This document shows, in pieces, positions 49,837 to 58,357 of a stretch of 64,000 nucleotides of DNA. A model generated the notes under the pieces. It saw only the letters and a program-made list of their open reading frames with translations. It had not been told where the DNA came from and searched no databases. Origin of the DNA: JANRKN01 sp033763435 (GTDB taxonomy: Bacteria > Planctomycetota > Phycisphaerae > Phycisphaerales > UBA1924); contig JANRKN010000158.1 in assembly GCA_033763435.1 (NCBI GenBank), positions 11,112 to 75,111 of the forward strand, written 5' to 3'. The translations under genes were made by a program, and so were the position numbers. Numbering within the stretch: the stretch's first letter is position 1; the number at the start of each line of letters is the position of its first letter.

Positions 49837-51096
49837 TCAGGCCCCCGCGCCGATCCGGATCAGCCCCGCGCGCACCGCGTCCATCAGCGCCGGGCCCACA
49901 TCCACCACGCCGATGCGCTCGCCCGCGCCCTCATCCCGCGGCAAAACCAGTCTCAAAACGCCCCCCGAGACCTTCTTGTCGTCCCCCATCAGCCCCGCGA
50001 TCGTCCCCCAGACCGGCAGCCCCGCGGCACGGTCGGGCAGCCCCGCCGCGACGACCTGACGTGCGATCGCCCCCGCCCGCTCGGCGCCAACCCACCCCAA
50101 TCGGGCGGCACACTCGTACGCCGCGACCAGACCCAGCGCGACCGCCTCGCCGTGCTCGAGGTTCGGCCGCGGCTTCCCGTCCGCGCCCGTCCAGCGCAGG
50201 CCCGGCAGCGTCTCGACCGCATGTCCGAAGGTGTGCCCGAGGTTCAGCAGCGCCCGCCCGCCCCGCTGGTTGGGCGCTTCCTCGCGCTCGTCGTGCTGCA
50301 CGACCGAGGCCTTGAGAGCGACGTTCCGCGCGACCAGTCCGATCATCGCTTCGGGCTCGCGCGCCAGCACCCCGGGCAGCGCCCGCGCCGTGAACTCTTC
50401 AAGCCCCGCATCGCCGAGTGTCGCGCCGAGCAGCCCGTGCTTGAGGCACTCGGCCAGCCCCGCGCGAAGGGTGCGCTCGGGCAGGCTCCGCAGGCTCTGA
50501 ACGTCGGCGACGACCAGCGCGGGCTGATGGAACGCGCCGATGAGGTTCTTCTTCAGGCTCGCGCCCGAGGCAAGGTTCGCGCCGGTCTTTCCGCCGACGG
50601 AGGCGTCGACCATCGAAAGCAGTGTGGTGGGGCACTGCACGACCGGCACGCCCCGGCGATAGATCGCCGCCGCAAAGCCCGCCAGATCGCCCACGATCCC
50701 GCCGCCGAGCGCGATCACCGGGTCCCAACGCTCGTGCCGGCTCGAGGCCAGCGCCAGCAGCACCCGCTCAACACTCGCGAGCGATTTGTCGATCTCGGTC
50801 GGCGCGAGCTCAACAGCGCTTACGGTCAGCCCCGCAGCCTCCAGCGACGCCCGCGCCGCACGCCCGAGCTCTTCGGGCACGCCCGTATCGCGCACGATCA
50901 TCGCCCGCCGCGCACCCGCGCGGATCACGCCCTTGACGAGCGTCCCGAGCTGCCCGAGCAGCCCCGCGCCGACGATCGCGTCGTACTCAGGTCCCGCGAC
51001 CGGCGGCTGTCCCTCTCCCGCGTAGCGCCCGGGGCGCACGGTCACTCGCACAGCGGCTGGCGGCGGCGAGGCGGGTGGGTGAGAGGCGGGCGGCAT
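49837..51096 (-). CDS. aroB: 3-dehydroquinate synthase
   Basis: A 419-residue shikimate-pathway enzyme converting DAHP to 3-dehydroquinate with catalytic NAD+. The NAD-binding core is ALGGGIVGDLAGFAAAIYRR, followed by VPVVQCPTTLLSMVDASVGG and KTGANLASG. Zinc ligands are in AECLKHGLLG, LNLGHTFGHAVE and LEHGEAVALG. The length exceeds the usual 350-370 because of an N-terminal Pro-rich segment and a loop near residue 280. The ATG immediately follows the panD stop (TAA then ATG), so the genes are co-translated. Confidence 0.95.
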   Translation of the reverse strand: MPPASHPPASPPPAAVRVTVRPGRYAGEGQPPVAGPEYDAIVGAGLLGQLGTLVKGVIRAGARRAMIVRDTGVPEELGRAARASLEAAGLTVSAVELAPTEIDKSLASVERVLLALASSRHERWDPVIALGGGIVGDLAGFAAAIYRRGVPVVQCPTTLLSMVDASVGGKTGANLASGASLKKNLIGAFHQPALVVADVQSLRSLPERTLRAGLAECLKHGLLGATLGDAGLEEFTARALPGVLAREPEAMIGLVARNVALKASVVQHDEREEAPNQRGGRALLNLGHTFGHAVETLPGLRWTGADGKPRPNLEHGEAVALGLVAAYECAARLGWVGAERAGAIARQVVAAGLPDRAAGLPVWGTIAGLMGDDKKVSGGVLRLVLPRDEGAGERIGVVDVGPALMDAVRAGLIRIGAGA

Positions 51097-51474
51097 TTAG
51101 CGTCCGCTGGGTTCGTAGCGCATCACGCGCTCGATGGTGTTGTCAGGCCGCATGATCGCGACCTTGGGGAAGTGCTCGGCGTACTCGCGCTCGTCCATCA
51201 GCGCGTAGTGCATGATGATCACCGGGTCGCCGATCTCGAACAGGTGCGCCGCGGCGCCGTTGATCTCGATCTTCCGCGATCCGCGCGCGCCGCGGAAGAT
51301 ATAGGTCTCGACGCGCGAGCCCTCGCGGCAATTCGCGACCACGACCTGGTCGGACACCCGCATCCCCGTCGCGTCGAGGATGTCCTCATCGATCGTGATC
51401 GAGCCGACATACTCCGGGAACGCGCCCGTGACGCACGCCCGGTGGATCTTCGAATGCAGCACCTGCCTCAGCAT
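51097..51474 (-). CDS. panD: Aspartate 1-decarboxylase
   Basis: A 125-residue pyruvoyl enzyme making beta-alanine for pantothenate and CoA. The proenzyme self-cleaves between Gly and Ser in EYVGSITIDEDILDATG, giving the Ser-derived pyruvoyl group. MLRQVLHSKIHRACVTGA at the start and NGAAAHLFEIGDPVIIMHYA downstream are canonical. It starts at ATG 51474, although the frame is open eight codons further. It lies 28 bp after rsfS and abuts aroB. The rest of the pan pathway is not in the window. Confidence 0.97.
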   Translation of the reverse strand: MLRQVLHSKIHRACVTGAFPEYVGSITIDEDILDATGMRVSDQVVVANCREGSRVETYIFRGARGSRKIEINGAAAHLFEIGDPVIIMHYALMDEREYAEHFPKVAIMRPDNTIERVMRYEPSGR

Positions 51475-51502
51475 CGCACGCCTCGCCCTTGGCCACAAAG
51501 TC

Positions 51503-52225
51503 TCAGCTGACGTTCAATCCCGCGCGGTCGCGGTTCACCTGGTCGGGCCGCTCCCACGAGAGCCTCGGCGCATCGCCCCAGAGCATCTCCAGGTCGTAGT
51601 GTGCCCGGGTGTTGGGCTCGAAGAGGTGCGCGACCACATCAAAGAAGTCGGCGAGCAGCCACGTCGCGCGCTCGTCCTGATTCACGCGCCGCGTCGGGAA
51701 CTTCAGCTTCGTGCCCAGCTCCTCCAAGTGCATCAGCACCGACTTCATCTGCCGATCGCTCGTGCCCGAGCCGATCACGATGAAGTCCGCCATCGGGCTG
51801 CGCCCGCGCACGTCGAGCACGACGACATCGGTGCACTTGTCGTCGTGCATCATCCGAGCGGCCTCAACCGCGAACTCTTCGCCGGAAAGGCCCGTCGGCC
51901 TCGCGGGCGCCTTCCCACGCACGGGCGGCGCGATCGGCGCGGGCGCCTGCGCAGGCGACTCCTGCATCTCGATCACCAGCCGCCCCGCGCCCTTGCGGCT
52001 CGGGGCCTTCTTCTTGACCGCCGACTTCGCGGGCCGCGCCTGAGAGGCGGGCGAAACCCTCGCGGGCTTGCGGGCCGGAGCCTTGGCCGGGCGGGCCTTC
52101 GCTGCCGGCGCCTTCGAAGCCTTCGCGCCGCCCTTGGCGGGACGGGCCTTGGCCGAGGCGCGAGCGCCCGCGCCAGTCCCGCTCGACTTCCGGCCGCCCG
52201 ACCCTGCTGACGTCTTCTTCTTCAT
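51503..52225 (-). CDS. rsfS: Ribosome silencing factor RsfS with histone-H1-like basic N-terminus
   Basis: A 240-residue protein. The C-terminal 115 residues are a normal RsfS domain (VVVLDVRGRSPMADFIVIGS, TSDRQMKSVLMHLEE, RATWLLADFFDVVAHLFEPN), which binds uL14 and keeps the large ribosomal subunit from joining. Residues 1-95 are a Lys/Ala/Pro/Ser repeat-like tail (KKKTSAGSGGRKSSGTGAGA and PAKAPARKPARVSPASQARP) resembling histone H1 C-terminal tails. Typical RsfS is about 110 residues. ATG 52225 is favoured by position. It lies between the MBL hydrolase gene and panD. Confidence 0.92.
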   Translation of the reverse strand: MKKKTSAGSGGRKSSGTGAGARASAKARPAKGGAKASKAPAAKARPAKAPARKPARVSPASQARPAKSAVKKKAPSRKGAGRLVIEMQESPAQAPAPIAPPVRGKAPARPTGLSGEEFAVEAARMMHDDKCTDVVVLDVRGRSPMADFIVIGSGTSDRQMKSVLMHLEELGTKLKFPTRRVNQDERATWLLADFFDVVAHLFEPNTRAHYDLEMLWGDAPRLSWERPDQVNRDRAGLNVS

Positions 52226-52273
52226 CCGGTGGTGTCCATCGCCCGCCCCGATTCTCGGTCCCAAGTCCGCATT

Positions 52274-53089
52274 TTAGCTCGCTGCCGGGCCCACACGCAC
52301 CCAGCGCGTCGGTTCGTCCTGCGAGGCGATCGTCACCGAATAGTCCGCCCCCGCGTGGTGCTCGGCCACCAACTCGGGCCGATTGCAGTCGCGCGACAGG
52401 TGCAGCAGCACCACGTGCTCCCGCGGCGCGATCCGATGCACCGCGTCGACACATTCCGCATTCGAAAGATGCCCCCGCCCGTCCATGATCCGCCGCTTGA
52501 GAAACGCCGGTCGCGCCGAGGCTTCCTGAAGCTCGGGGCAGTAGTTGCTCTCAATCGCCAGCACGTCCACGCCCGTGAGCAGGTCGATCATCGCATCGCT
52601 CACGCGCCCGAGGTCCGTCGCAAAGCCCAGCGACGTCGTGCCCGTGGGCCCGCCCGATTCGGCATCGAACCGCAGCACCGCGACGCCCAGCTCATCGTGC
52701 GCCATCAGCACCGAGCGCGCCGCCAAGCCCCCGACCTCGAACGCGCCCTCGAACAGCTCGCAGCGCCTGTGCAGCAGCCCCATCCGCTCGGCACGCCCCG
52801 CGTGGCGCTTGTGCAGGTGCACGCGCGTCTGCGCCGGGATGGCCGAGGCCCAGCCCGCGTGCGCATGGTCGTGGTCCAGATGGGTGAGCACGATCGCCTC
52901 GATCTCGCAGGCGCCCCGGTCGCACAGCCCGACGCGCTCGAGCAGCGACCAGGTGCGCTTGGGACTCAGGCCCAGATCGATCAGCATCGCGCGCCGGGGC
53001 CCCGCCGGGTCCGAGTCGAGCTCGACGACGCTGCAGTTCCCCGCCGAGCCGCTCCCAAGGACGCAGAGCCTCGGGCGCACGCGGGGCAT
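52274..53089 (-). CDS. MBL-fold metallo-hydrolase (YycJ/WalJ-like)
   Basis: A 271-residue metallo-beta-lactamase-fold protein. It begins MPRVRPRLCVLGSGSAGNCS, the usual YycJ-type start. The metal motif reads VLTHLDHDHAHAG, so the expected H-x-H-x-D-H has Asp at the second His position, with an extra His next to it. GRGHLSNAECVDAV and VVLLHLSRDCNRPE contribute the later ligands. YycJ-like proteins are thought to be nucleases or wall-related hydrolases. A GTG at 53179 would add 30 low-complexity residues and is the alternative start. lpxA lies just upstream on the same strand. Confidence 0.85.
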   Translation of the reverse strand: MPRVRPRLCVLGSGSAGNCSVVELDSDPAGPRRAMLIDLGLSPKRTWSLLERVGLCDRGACEIEAIVLTHLDHDHAHAGWASAIPAQTRVHLHKRHAGRAERMGLLHRRCELFEGAFEVGGLAARSVLMAHDELGVAVLRFDAESGGPTGTTSLGFATDLGRVSDAMIDLLTGVDVLAIESNYCPELQEASARPAFLKRRIMDGRGHLSNAECVDAVHRIAPREHVVLLHLSRDCNRPELVAEHHAGADYSVTIASQDEPTRWVRVGPAAS

Positions 53090-53208
53090 AGGCCTCGCGG
53101 GTGCGTCGAAGGCTGTGATGGTTGTCGAGATGGTCGTCGTCTGCACGCGTCTGGGCTCCGCCCGTCGGGTGTGAGTCACGCTGTCCCCGCGTCCGTGCTG
53201 GGAAAGGA

Positions 53209-54108
53209 TCAGTCTTCTTCCCCCGCAAGGTCCACGTCGACGCCCCGGCGCTGATAGTGCAGGAAGGTGGTAAACAGCCGCGGCGGACGGGCCGCGCCGG
53301 GACAGATCGAGCGCTTGGAGCTCTTGACAAAGGCGTACATCTCAGCGACGGGTGGGCAGTCCGCGGCGAGGGGTTCGAGCATCGCGAGCATTTCGTGCTT
53401 GGGCAGCGTGCCGCGGAACACGCGGCGGAAGGCCTCGCGCGTGCGCGTGATGTGCTCGCGCGGGATGCCCGATCGGCGCATACCAACGAGGTTGATGCCG
53501 ACGATGCGGTTGCGCTCGGGCACAACGCAGAACGGCGGCACGTCCATCGACACCGCGGTGAGCCCGGAGAGGAACGCCATGCGTCCGACGCGGGTGAACT
53601 GGTGGATCGCGACGTTGCCGCCGAGCGTGACGTTGTCCTCAAGGACCGAGTGCCCGCCCATCATCGACGAGTTGACCATGACGACGTTGTTGCCCACGCG
53701 AGCGTCGTGCCCGACGTGCGACGAGGCCATCATGAAGACGTTGTCGCCGACGATGGTGGGGGCCTCGGGCTTGGTCGCGGCATGGATCGTCACGTGCTCG
53801 CGCAGAATCCCGTTCTTGCCCACGCGCACGCCCGGGGTCGCCATGCCGGGCTTGAACTTCACGTCCTGTCCGCCGAACCCGACGCAGGCGAAGGGATAGA
53901 TGATCGTGTTCTCGCCGAGCTCAACCGTGCCGGCGAGTTGGACGTTCGCGACCAGACGCACCCCGGCGCCCAGTGTGATCGTGCCGGGGCCAAAGAACGT
54001 CGCGTCAAGCATGCAGTGGGGGCCGATGTCCACGCCGGGGCCGATCCGCACGTCGCCGAGCAGGATCGCGGTGGGGTGAACCTTGGCCGAGGGATCAACG
54101 CTGGGCAT
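53209..54108 (-). CDS. lpxA: Acyl-[ACP]--UDP-N-acetylglucosamine O-acyltransferase
   Basis: A 299-residue left-handed beta-helix enzyme that begins lipid A synthesis. Hexapeptide repeats run from residue 5 (PSAKVHPTAILLGDVRIGPG) to about 190. The catalytic His lies in MMASSHVGHDARVGNNVVM, with GNVAIHQFTRVGRMAFLSG following. The C-terminal helical domain (SGIPREHITRTREAFRRVF) is longer than in E. coli (262 residues). No ribosome site precedes ATG 54108; a -10-like TACCAT ends 7 nt before it. Together with OmpH/Skp it indicates an LPS-bearing outer membrane. It heads the minus-strand run to the ParA-CBM48 genes. Confidence 0.94.
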   Translation of the reverse strand: MPSVDPSAKVHPTAILLGDVRIGPGVDIGPHCMLDATFFGPGTITLGAGVRLVANVQLAGTVELGENTIIYPFACVGFGGQDVKFKPGMATPGVRVGKNGILREHVTIHAATKPEAPTIVGDNVFMMASSHVGHDARVGNNVVMVNSSMMGGHSVLEDNVTLGGNVAIHQFTRVGRMAFLSGLTAVSMDVPPFCVVPERNRIVGINLVGMRRSGIPREHITRTREAFRRVFRGTLPKHEMLAMLEPLAADCPPVAEMYAFVKSSKRSICPGAARPPRLFTTFLHYQRRGVDVDLAGEED

Positions 54109-54114
54109 CGCCGC

Positions 54115-54121
54115 TATGGTA
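54115..54121. promoter_or_regulatory. Shared, nearly symmetrical -10 element of lpxA and lipB
   Basis: The heptamer TATGGTA gives TATGGT on the plus strand, 5 nt before the lipB GTG, and TACCAT on the minus strand, 7 nt before the lpxA ATG. The whole gap between the two start codons is 17 bp and has no ribosome-binding sequence, so both messages are probably leaderless. Confidence 0.5.
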
Positions 54122-54125
54122 CCCC

Positions 54126-54932
54126 GTGGGCCCACCGCAACCACCCCAGCCCGAGCCGCCGCCGATCGACCGTCCGGGCGAGGTGCTTGCGGTTCGCGAC
54201 CTTGGGCGCATCGGCTACCGCGAGGCGTATGCGCTTCAGGAGTCGCTGGTCGAGGCGCAGGTCGCCCGCCGCGAGCATCCCTCGCACCCCCGCGCGGGCA
54301 CGCTGCTGCTGCTCGAGCACCCGCCCGTCATCACCGTTTCGCGCAGGCCGGGCGCGGAGAAGAACATCCTCGCCTCGCCCGACACGCTCGCGCGCGAGGG
54401 CGTCACCGTCGAGCCGACCGACCGCGGGGGCGACATCACCTACCACGGCCCGGGGCAGCTCGTCGCGTATCCGATCCTCGACCTCAACCTTCTGAACCTC
54501 GGCCTGCACGAGTACGTCCGGCTGCTCGAAGAGGCGATCATCCGCACCTGCGCCGACCTGGGCCTTCCCACGCTCCGCGATCCTTCCGCGACCGGCGTCT
54601 GGACGCGCGACCCCGAGGACCCGGGCCTGCCCTACGCGAAAGTCGCCGCGATCGGCGTGCGCGTTCGGCGCTGGGTCACGATGCACGGCTTGGCACTCAA
54701 CGTCGCGACCGACCTCCGGCACTTTCAGTTCATCATCCCCTGCGGGCTGGTGAACCGACCTGTGACGAGCTTGGCCGTTGAGCTTTCCAGATCACCGCCC
54801 GAGATGCCGCGCGTCAAGTCGCTGCTCGCTTCGCACCTGACCGCGCTCGTGTCAGAGGCGCTCGCGAGCGCTCAGGCCCGGCGCGATGCACGTGCCCCCA
54901 AAGAACAAGGCCCGGAGCGATCCGGGCCTTGA
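54126..54932 (+). CDS. lipB: Octanoyltransferase (lipoate biosynthesis)
   Basis: A 268-residue enzyme transferring octanoyl from ACP to lipoyl domains. Motifs are LLLLEHPPVITVSRRPG, PTDRGGDITYHGPGQLVAYP, the catalytic Lys in YAKVAAIGVRVRRWVTMHG and the catalytic Cys in FIIPCGL. The start is GTG with no ribosome site, 17 bp from divergent lpxA. The last codons (EQGPERSGP) are encoded by the stem-loop that terminates the convergent ompH-like gene. lipA is not present here. Confidence 0.95.
   Translation: MGPPQPPQPEPPPIDRPGEVLAVRDLGRIGYREAYALQESLVEAQVARREHPSHPRAGTLLLLEHPPVITVSRRPGAEKNILASPDTLAREGVTVEPTDRGGDITYHGPGQLVAYPILDLNLLNLGLHEYVRLLEEAIIRTCADLGLPTLRDPSATGVWTRDPEDPGLPYAKVAAIGVRVRRWVTMHGLALNVATDLRHFQFIIPCGLVNRPVTSLAVELSRSPPEMPRVKSLLASHLTALVSEALASAQARRDARAPKEQGPERSGP
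54907..54930 (-). terminator. Terminator of the OmpH-like gene, embedded in the lipB 3-prime coding end
   Basis: A perfect 9-bp stem AAGGCCCGG / CCGGGCCTT (54922-54930 with 54907-54915) with a 6-nt loop. On the minus strand it is followed by GTTCTTTGG. It lies 30 bp past the OmpH-like stop and wholly inside the lipB reading frame. Confidence 0.75.
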
Positions 54933-54960
54933 GGGTGAATCTGAATGTCCGCCGTTCGGC

Positions 54961-55680
54961 TTACTTGGGCGTGCCGGGGGCCGGGGCGGGGGCCGGGGTG
55001 GGGGTGGGCGTCGCTTCGGCAGCGGGCGTCGGCGTGGGAGCGGCCGCGGGCGTCGCGACGGGCGAGACCTTCAGGTCCGCCATCACCGCGCCCGTGAGAT
55101 CGTCGGCCGCGAGGCCCCGGATCAGAGGCCGCGCGAGGATCTCCTGCACCGCCGTCGTCGGGTTGTCAAACCGCAGCGGCTGGTCGCGCCCGCGCGACGC
55201 CAGCACGTGCGAGTACCCGCGATCGCGCGCGAGCTTGTCCACCGTCTCCACCACCAGCCGGTAGCACTCCGCGAGCTGATCCGTGAACTGCTTGGCCACG
55301 CCCTCGGTCAGCTGCTGATTGAGCTGCTGCGCCTGACGCTGCTTGTTGGTGTAGTCGGCCTCCAGCACGTTGCGCTCGGGCGAGCCGGGGGCAAGCGCGA
55401 CGATCTTCTGCTCCAGCTCCTGGAACTTGATCGTGTCGAGCATCTGCTGCATCTGCTTCTGCGATTCCTGGCCCTTGGCCTCTCGGGCCGGCCGATAGCG
55501 CTCGCTCATCATCAGCGCGTCGACGATCGTCAGCACGTCGACGCTGGCGACGCGCATCTCGGCCTGGGGCACGGGCGTTGCGATCGCCGCCGGCACCTCG
55601 GTCTTGCCGCTGAGCCCGTACGCGCCGATCAGCGCCGCCGCAAGCCCCGCGTAGACAAACACCCGTTCCGCCTTCTTCAT
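54961..55680 (-). CDS. OmpH/Skp family outer-membrane chaperone
   Basis: A 239-residue exported protein. The N-terminal anchor or signal is RVFVYAGLAAALIGAYGL. The OmpH body is mostly a long coiled coil (AREAKGQESQKQMQQMLDTI and YTNKQRQAQQLNQQLTEGVA), ending with the beta-strand element RDRGYSHVLASRG. Skp binds unfolded outer-membrane proteins in the periplasm. About 40 Pro/Thr/Ala residues follow the domain. GGAG lies 8 nt before ATG 55680. It is divergent from the M29 peptidase gene across 217 bp. Confidence 0.87.
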   Translation of the reverse strand: MKKAERVFVYAGLAAALIGAYGLSGKTEVPAAIATPVPQAEMRVASVDVLTIVDALMMSERYRPAREAKGQESQKQMQQMLDTIKFQELEQKIVALAPGSPERNVLEADYTNKQRQAQQLNQQLTEGVAKQFTDQLAECYRLVVETVDKLARDRGYSHVLASRGRDQPLRFDNPTTAVQEILARPLIRGLAADDLTGAVMADLKVSPVATPAAAPTPTPAAEATPTPTPAPAPAPGTPK

Positions 55681-55897
55681 CGGTACACTCCGAAAGCCCG
55701 CGCGGAACGCTGACGCCCGGCCGGGGCTCCGCGCATCGGCGCCGCCGGGCTCTTGCCTTTCGCCCACTTTTCCAAGCCAAACCAACACCCACCTCCGCAT
55801 CTACTTTAGACTGCCCCCGTCCCCGGCCCATCCATTCATCAGACCGTTCTGCCCCGGGCCGGTTCCCCTCAGGTTTACCCCCGCAAGGACCTCTCGG

Positions 55898-57070
55898 ATG
55901 CACGATCCCCGCATCGACCGCCTCGCCGACGTGCTCGTTCGCTACTCCACCCGCGTCAAGAAGGGCGACCTGGTCTCGATCTCGGGCGAGCTCTCGGCCT
56001 CGCCGATGGTCAACGCGCTCTACGCCGCCGTCCTCCGCGCGGGCGGCCATCCCTTCGTCTACCCGCGCTCCGAAGACCAGATCGAACTCCTCCTGACCCA
56101 CGGCAGCGACGAGCAGATCTCCTTCACCAACCCGATTCTCCAGTTCATCTACGACAAGGTGGACGTCTCGATCGGCATCTGGGCCGAGCAGAACTCGCGC
56201 TATCTCTCGCGGTTCGATCCCAAGAAGCTCGCGCTGCATGCTCAGGGCCGCAAGCCGCTGATGGCGACCTTCATGCGCCGTGAGGTGCTCAAGGACCAGC
56301 CGGGCGGCCTGCGCTGGGTCGGCACCCAGTACCCGACCCAGGCGATGGCGCAGGAGGCCGAGATGAGCCTCGCCCAGTACGCCGACTTTGTCTACCGCGC
56401 GGGCCTGCTGCACCTGCCCGACCCCGTCGCGGCCTGGCAGGCCGTGCACGAGCGCCAGCAGCGCGTCGTCGATTTCCTCAGCACCAAGAAAGTCCTGCGC
56501 TTCCGCGTGCCGCCCCACGACGGGCACGACGGCACCGACCTCACCGTTCAGGTCGGCGCCCCCGCCAAGTGGATCAACTGCTCGGGCCAAGAGAACTTCC
56601 CCGATGGCGAGGTCTTCGCTGGTCCCCAAGGCGTTGACGGGCACGTCAACTACACCTTCCCCGCCGTCTACAACGGGCGCGAAGCCACCGGCATTCGTCT
56701 CGTCTTCAAGGGCGGGCGCGTGGTCGATGCCTCCGCCACCAAGGGCGAGGACTTCCTCTTCAAGATGCTCGATCAGGACCCCGGCGCGCGCACGCTCGGC
56801 GAGATCGCCATCGGCACCAACTACGGCATCACCGACTTCTCGCGCAACACGCTCTTCGATGAGAAAATCGGCGGCACATTCCACGCCGCCGTCGGCGCGG
56901 GGTATCCCGTTTCAGGAAACTCCAACGAATCAGGCCTCCACTGGGACATGGTCTGCGACCTGCGCAAGCGCGGCACGCTCCCCGGCGGCACCATCGAGGC
57001 CGACGGCGCCGTCTTCCACAAAGACGGACGATTCCTCGACCCCAGCTTCCCGCAGCCGACCGCGGGCTGA
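55898..57070 (+). CDS. M29 family aminopeptidase (AmpS-like)
   Basis: A 390-residue cobalt/zinc/manganese-type metallo-exopeptidase. It begins MHDPRIDRLADVLVRYSTRV followed by KKGDLVSISG, the family start. Metal ligands are expected in CSGQENFPDGEVFAGP and GTNYGITDFSRN, plus FHAAVGAGYP and ESGLHWDMVCDL near the C-terminus. It has no signal peptide, so it likely acts in cytosolic peptide turnover. The length matches thermophilic AmpS (about 370-410). It converges on the saccharopine-dehydrogenase-like gene with 7 bp between stops. Confidence 0.93.
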   Translation: MHDPRIDRLADVLVRYSTRVKKGDLVSISGELSASPMVNALYAAVLRAGGHPFVYPRSEDQIELLLTHGSDEQISFTNPILQFIYDKVDVSIGIWAEQNSRYLSRFDPKKLALHAQGRKPLMATFMRREVLKDQPGGLRWVGTQYPTQAMAQEAEMSLAQYADFVYRAGLLHLPDPVAAWQAVHERQQRVVDFLSTKKVLRFRVPPHDGHDGTDLTVQVGAPAKWINCSGQENFPDGEVFAGPQGVDGHVNYTFPAVYNGREATGIRLVFKGGRVVDASATKGEDFLFKMLDQDPGARTLGEIAIGTNYGITDFSRNTLFDEKIGGTFHAAVGAGYPVSGNSNESGLHWDMVCDLRKRGTLPGGTIEADGAVFHKDGRFLDPSFPQPTAG

Positions 57071-57077
57071 CAAGCGC

Positions 57078-58277
57078 TTAGCCCTTGATCTCGGTCTTCA
57101 CAAACCGCACGCCGCGCTTCTCCAGGCCCGCGAGCACCTCACGCACGATCTCGTCGCGGCTGGGCGCGATGCCGAGCATCTCGGGCGCCGCAACGCCCGG
57201 GCGCTTGAGCCTTCCCGCGGCGATCATCGTCCCGACCACGACCGCCGGGAACGCCGTCGTGCGCGACATGCTCGTGAAGCCCGTCGCCTCGTCGAGCTCG
57301 TCGTACAGATCCCAGCGGATGGTCGTCGCTGCGCCGGCCTTGACGCCCCGCGCCTCGATGCGCATGACCGTGAGGTCCTTCTCGCCCGGCTGATACGTCC
57401 ACTGCGGGAACATCAGCGCCGCGAGCACGTCGCGGGGCCTGACCTTCGCCAGCATGTGCCCCGCCGGTGCGGGCGTGCCGGCCGCGACGGGAACCTCGAT
57501 CGCCTCCAGCGAGAACAGCCCGATGTGCCTCAGCACCCGCATGAGCTCGATGTGCCCGGGATAGCGCAGCGTCTTCTCGCGCATCGTCGGCACCTTGAGC
57601 GTGTCCGCGATGCTCCGCAGCCCATCGGTATTGAACGCCTCGACCGTGCCGACGCCCGGCAGGTCGATCAGCTCAGGCTCCGAGAGCGCCTCGCGCACGA
57701 CCATCTTCCCCTGCTCGACGATCCGGCTCGGGCGCGTGTACTCCTCGATCACGTCCCACGGCGCAAAGCCCGCCTTGTACTCGAAAGGCCACCGGCGCTC
57801 CTTGGGCAGTCCGCCGACCATGATCGAGAGCTCATCGCAGCGCTCGAGCTCCTGGCTCGCGTGCGCCGCCAGCAGGTTGCTCATCCCGGGCGCTACGCCG
57901 CAGTCGACGATCGCCGTGACGCCCTTCTGCTTCGCAAGCTCGTCCAGCTCGCGAGCTTCTTCCGACATGAACGAGATGTCGCAGTAGTTCTTCCCGGCCT
58001 CAAGGACCGCGCGCAGCGCCGCATGCCCGTACCGGCTCGGCAGCGCGCCGAAGACCATGTCCGCGCCCGACGCGATGTTCTTGACCGTGCCCGGGTCCGA
58101 GAGGTCCGCGGCCATCGGGCGAATCTTCACCCCGATCCGCGCCGCCGCCGCCATCGCCGCCTTCAGCGAATCCTCCCGCGCGTCGACGACCGCCACGTCC
58201 CAGGCATAATCACGCGCGAGCTCGCACGCGATCACCCGGCCCACCATCCCGCCGCCCAGCACGATCGCCCTCGGCAT
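57078..58277 (-). CDS. Saccharopine dehydrogenase-like NAD(P)-binding protein
   Basis: A 399-residue oxidoreductase-fold protein. The N-terminal Rossmann motif is IVLGGGMVGRVIACELARD. The middle has ADMVFGALPSRYGHAALRAV and AIVDCGVAPGMSNLLAAHAS, and the C-terminal saccharopine-dehydrogenase domain runs from about 130. Relatives include lysine dehydrogenase, carboxynorspermidine dehydrogenase and saccharopine reductase; no partner gene here selects one. ATG 58277 has AGGAAG upstream. It is divergent from rsmH across 80 bp. Confidence 0.9.
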   Translation of the reverse strand: MPRAIVLGGGMVGRVIACELARDYAWDVAVVDAREDSLKAAMAAAARIGVKIRPMAADLSDPGTVKNIASGADMVFGALPSRYGHAALRAVLEAGKNYCDISFMSEEARELDELAKQKGVTAIVDCGVAPGMSNLLAAHASQELERCDELSIMVGGLPKERRWPFEYKAGFAPWDVIEEYTRPSRIVEQGKMVVREALSEPELIDLPGVGTVEAFNTDGLRSIADTLKVPTMREKTLRYPGHIELMRVLRHIGLFSLEAIEVPVAAGTPAPAGHMLAKVRPRDVLAALMFPQWTYQPGEKDLTVMRIEARGVKAGAATTIRWDLYDELDEATGFTSMSRTTAFPAVVVGTMIAAGRLKRPGVAAPEMLGIAPSRDEIVREVLAGLEKRGVRFVKTEIKG

Positions 58278-58357
58278 GGTCGTCTTCCTTTCGTTCCTCA
58301 CCCGCCCCCGTCCTCTACCCGCCCGTATCCTCATTGAAGCCCACTCGCGGCGCCTCC

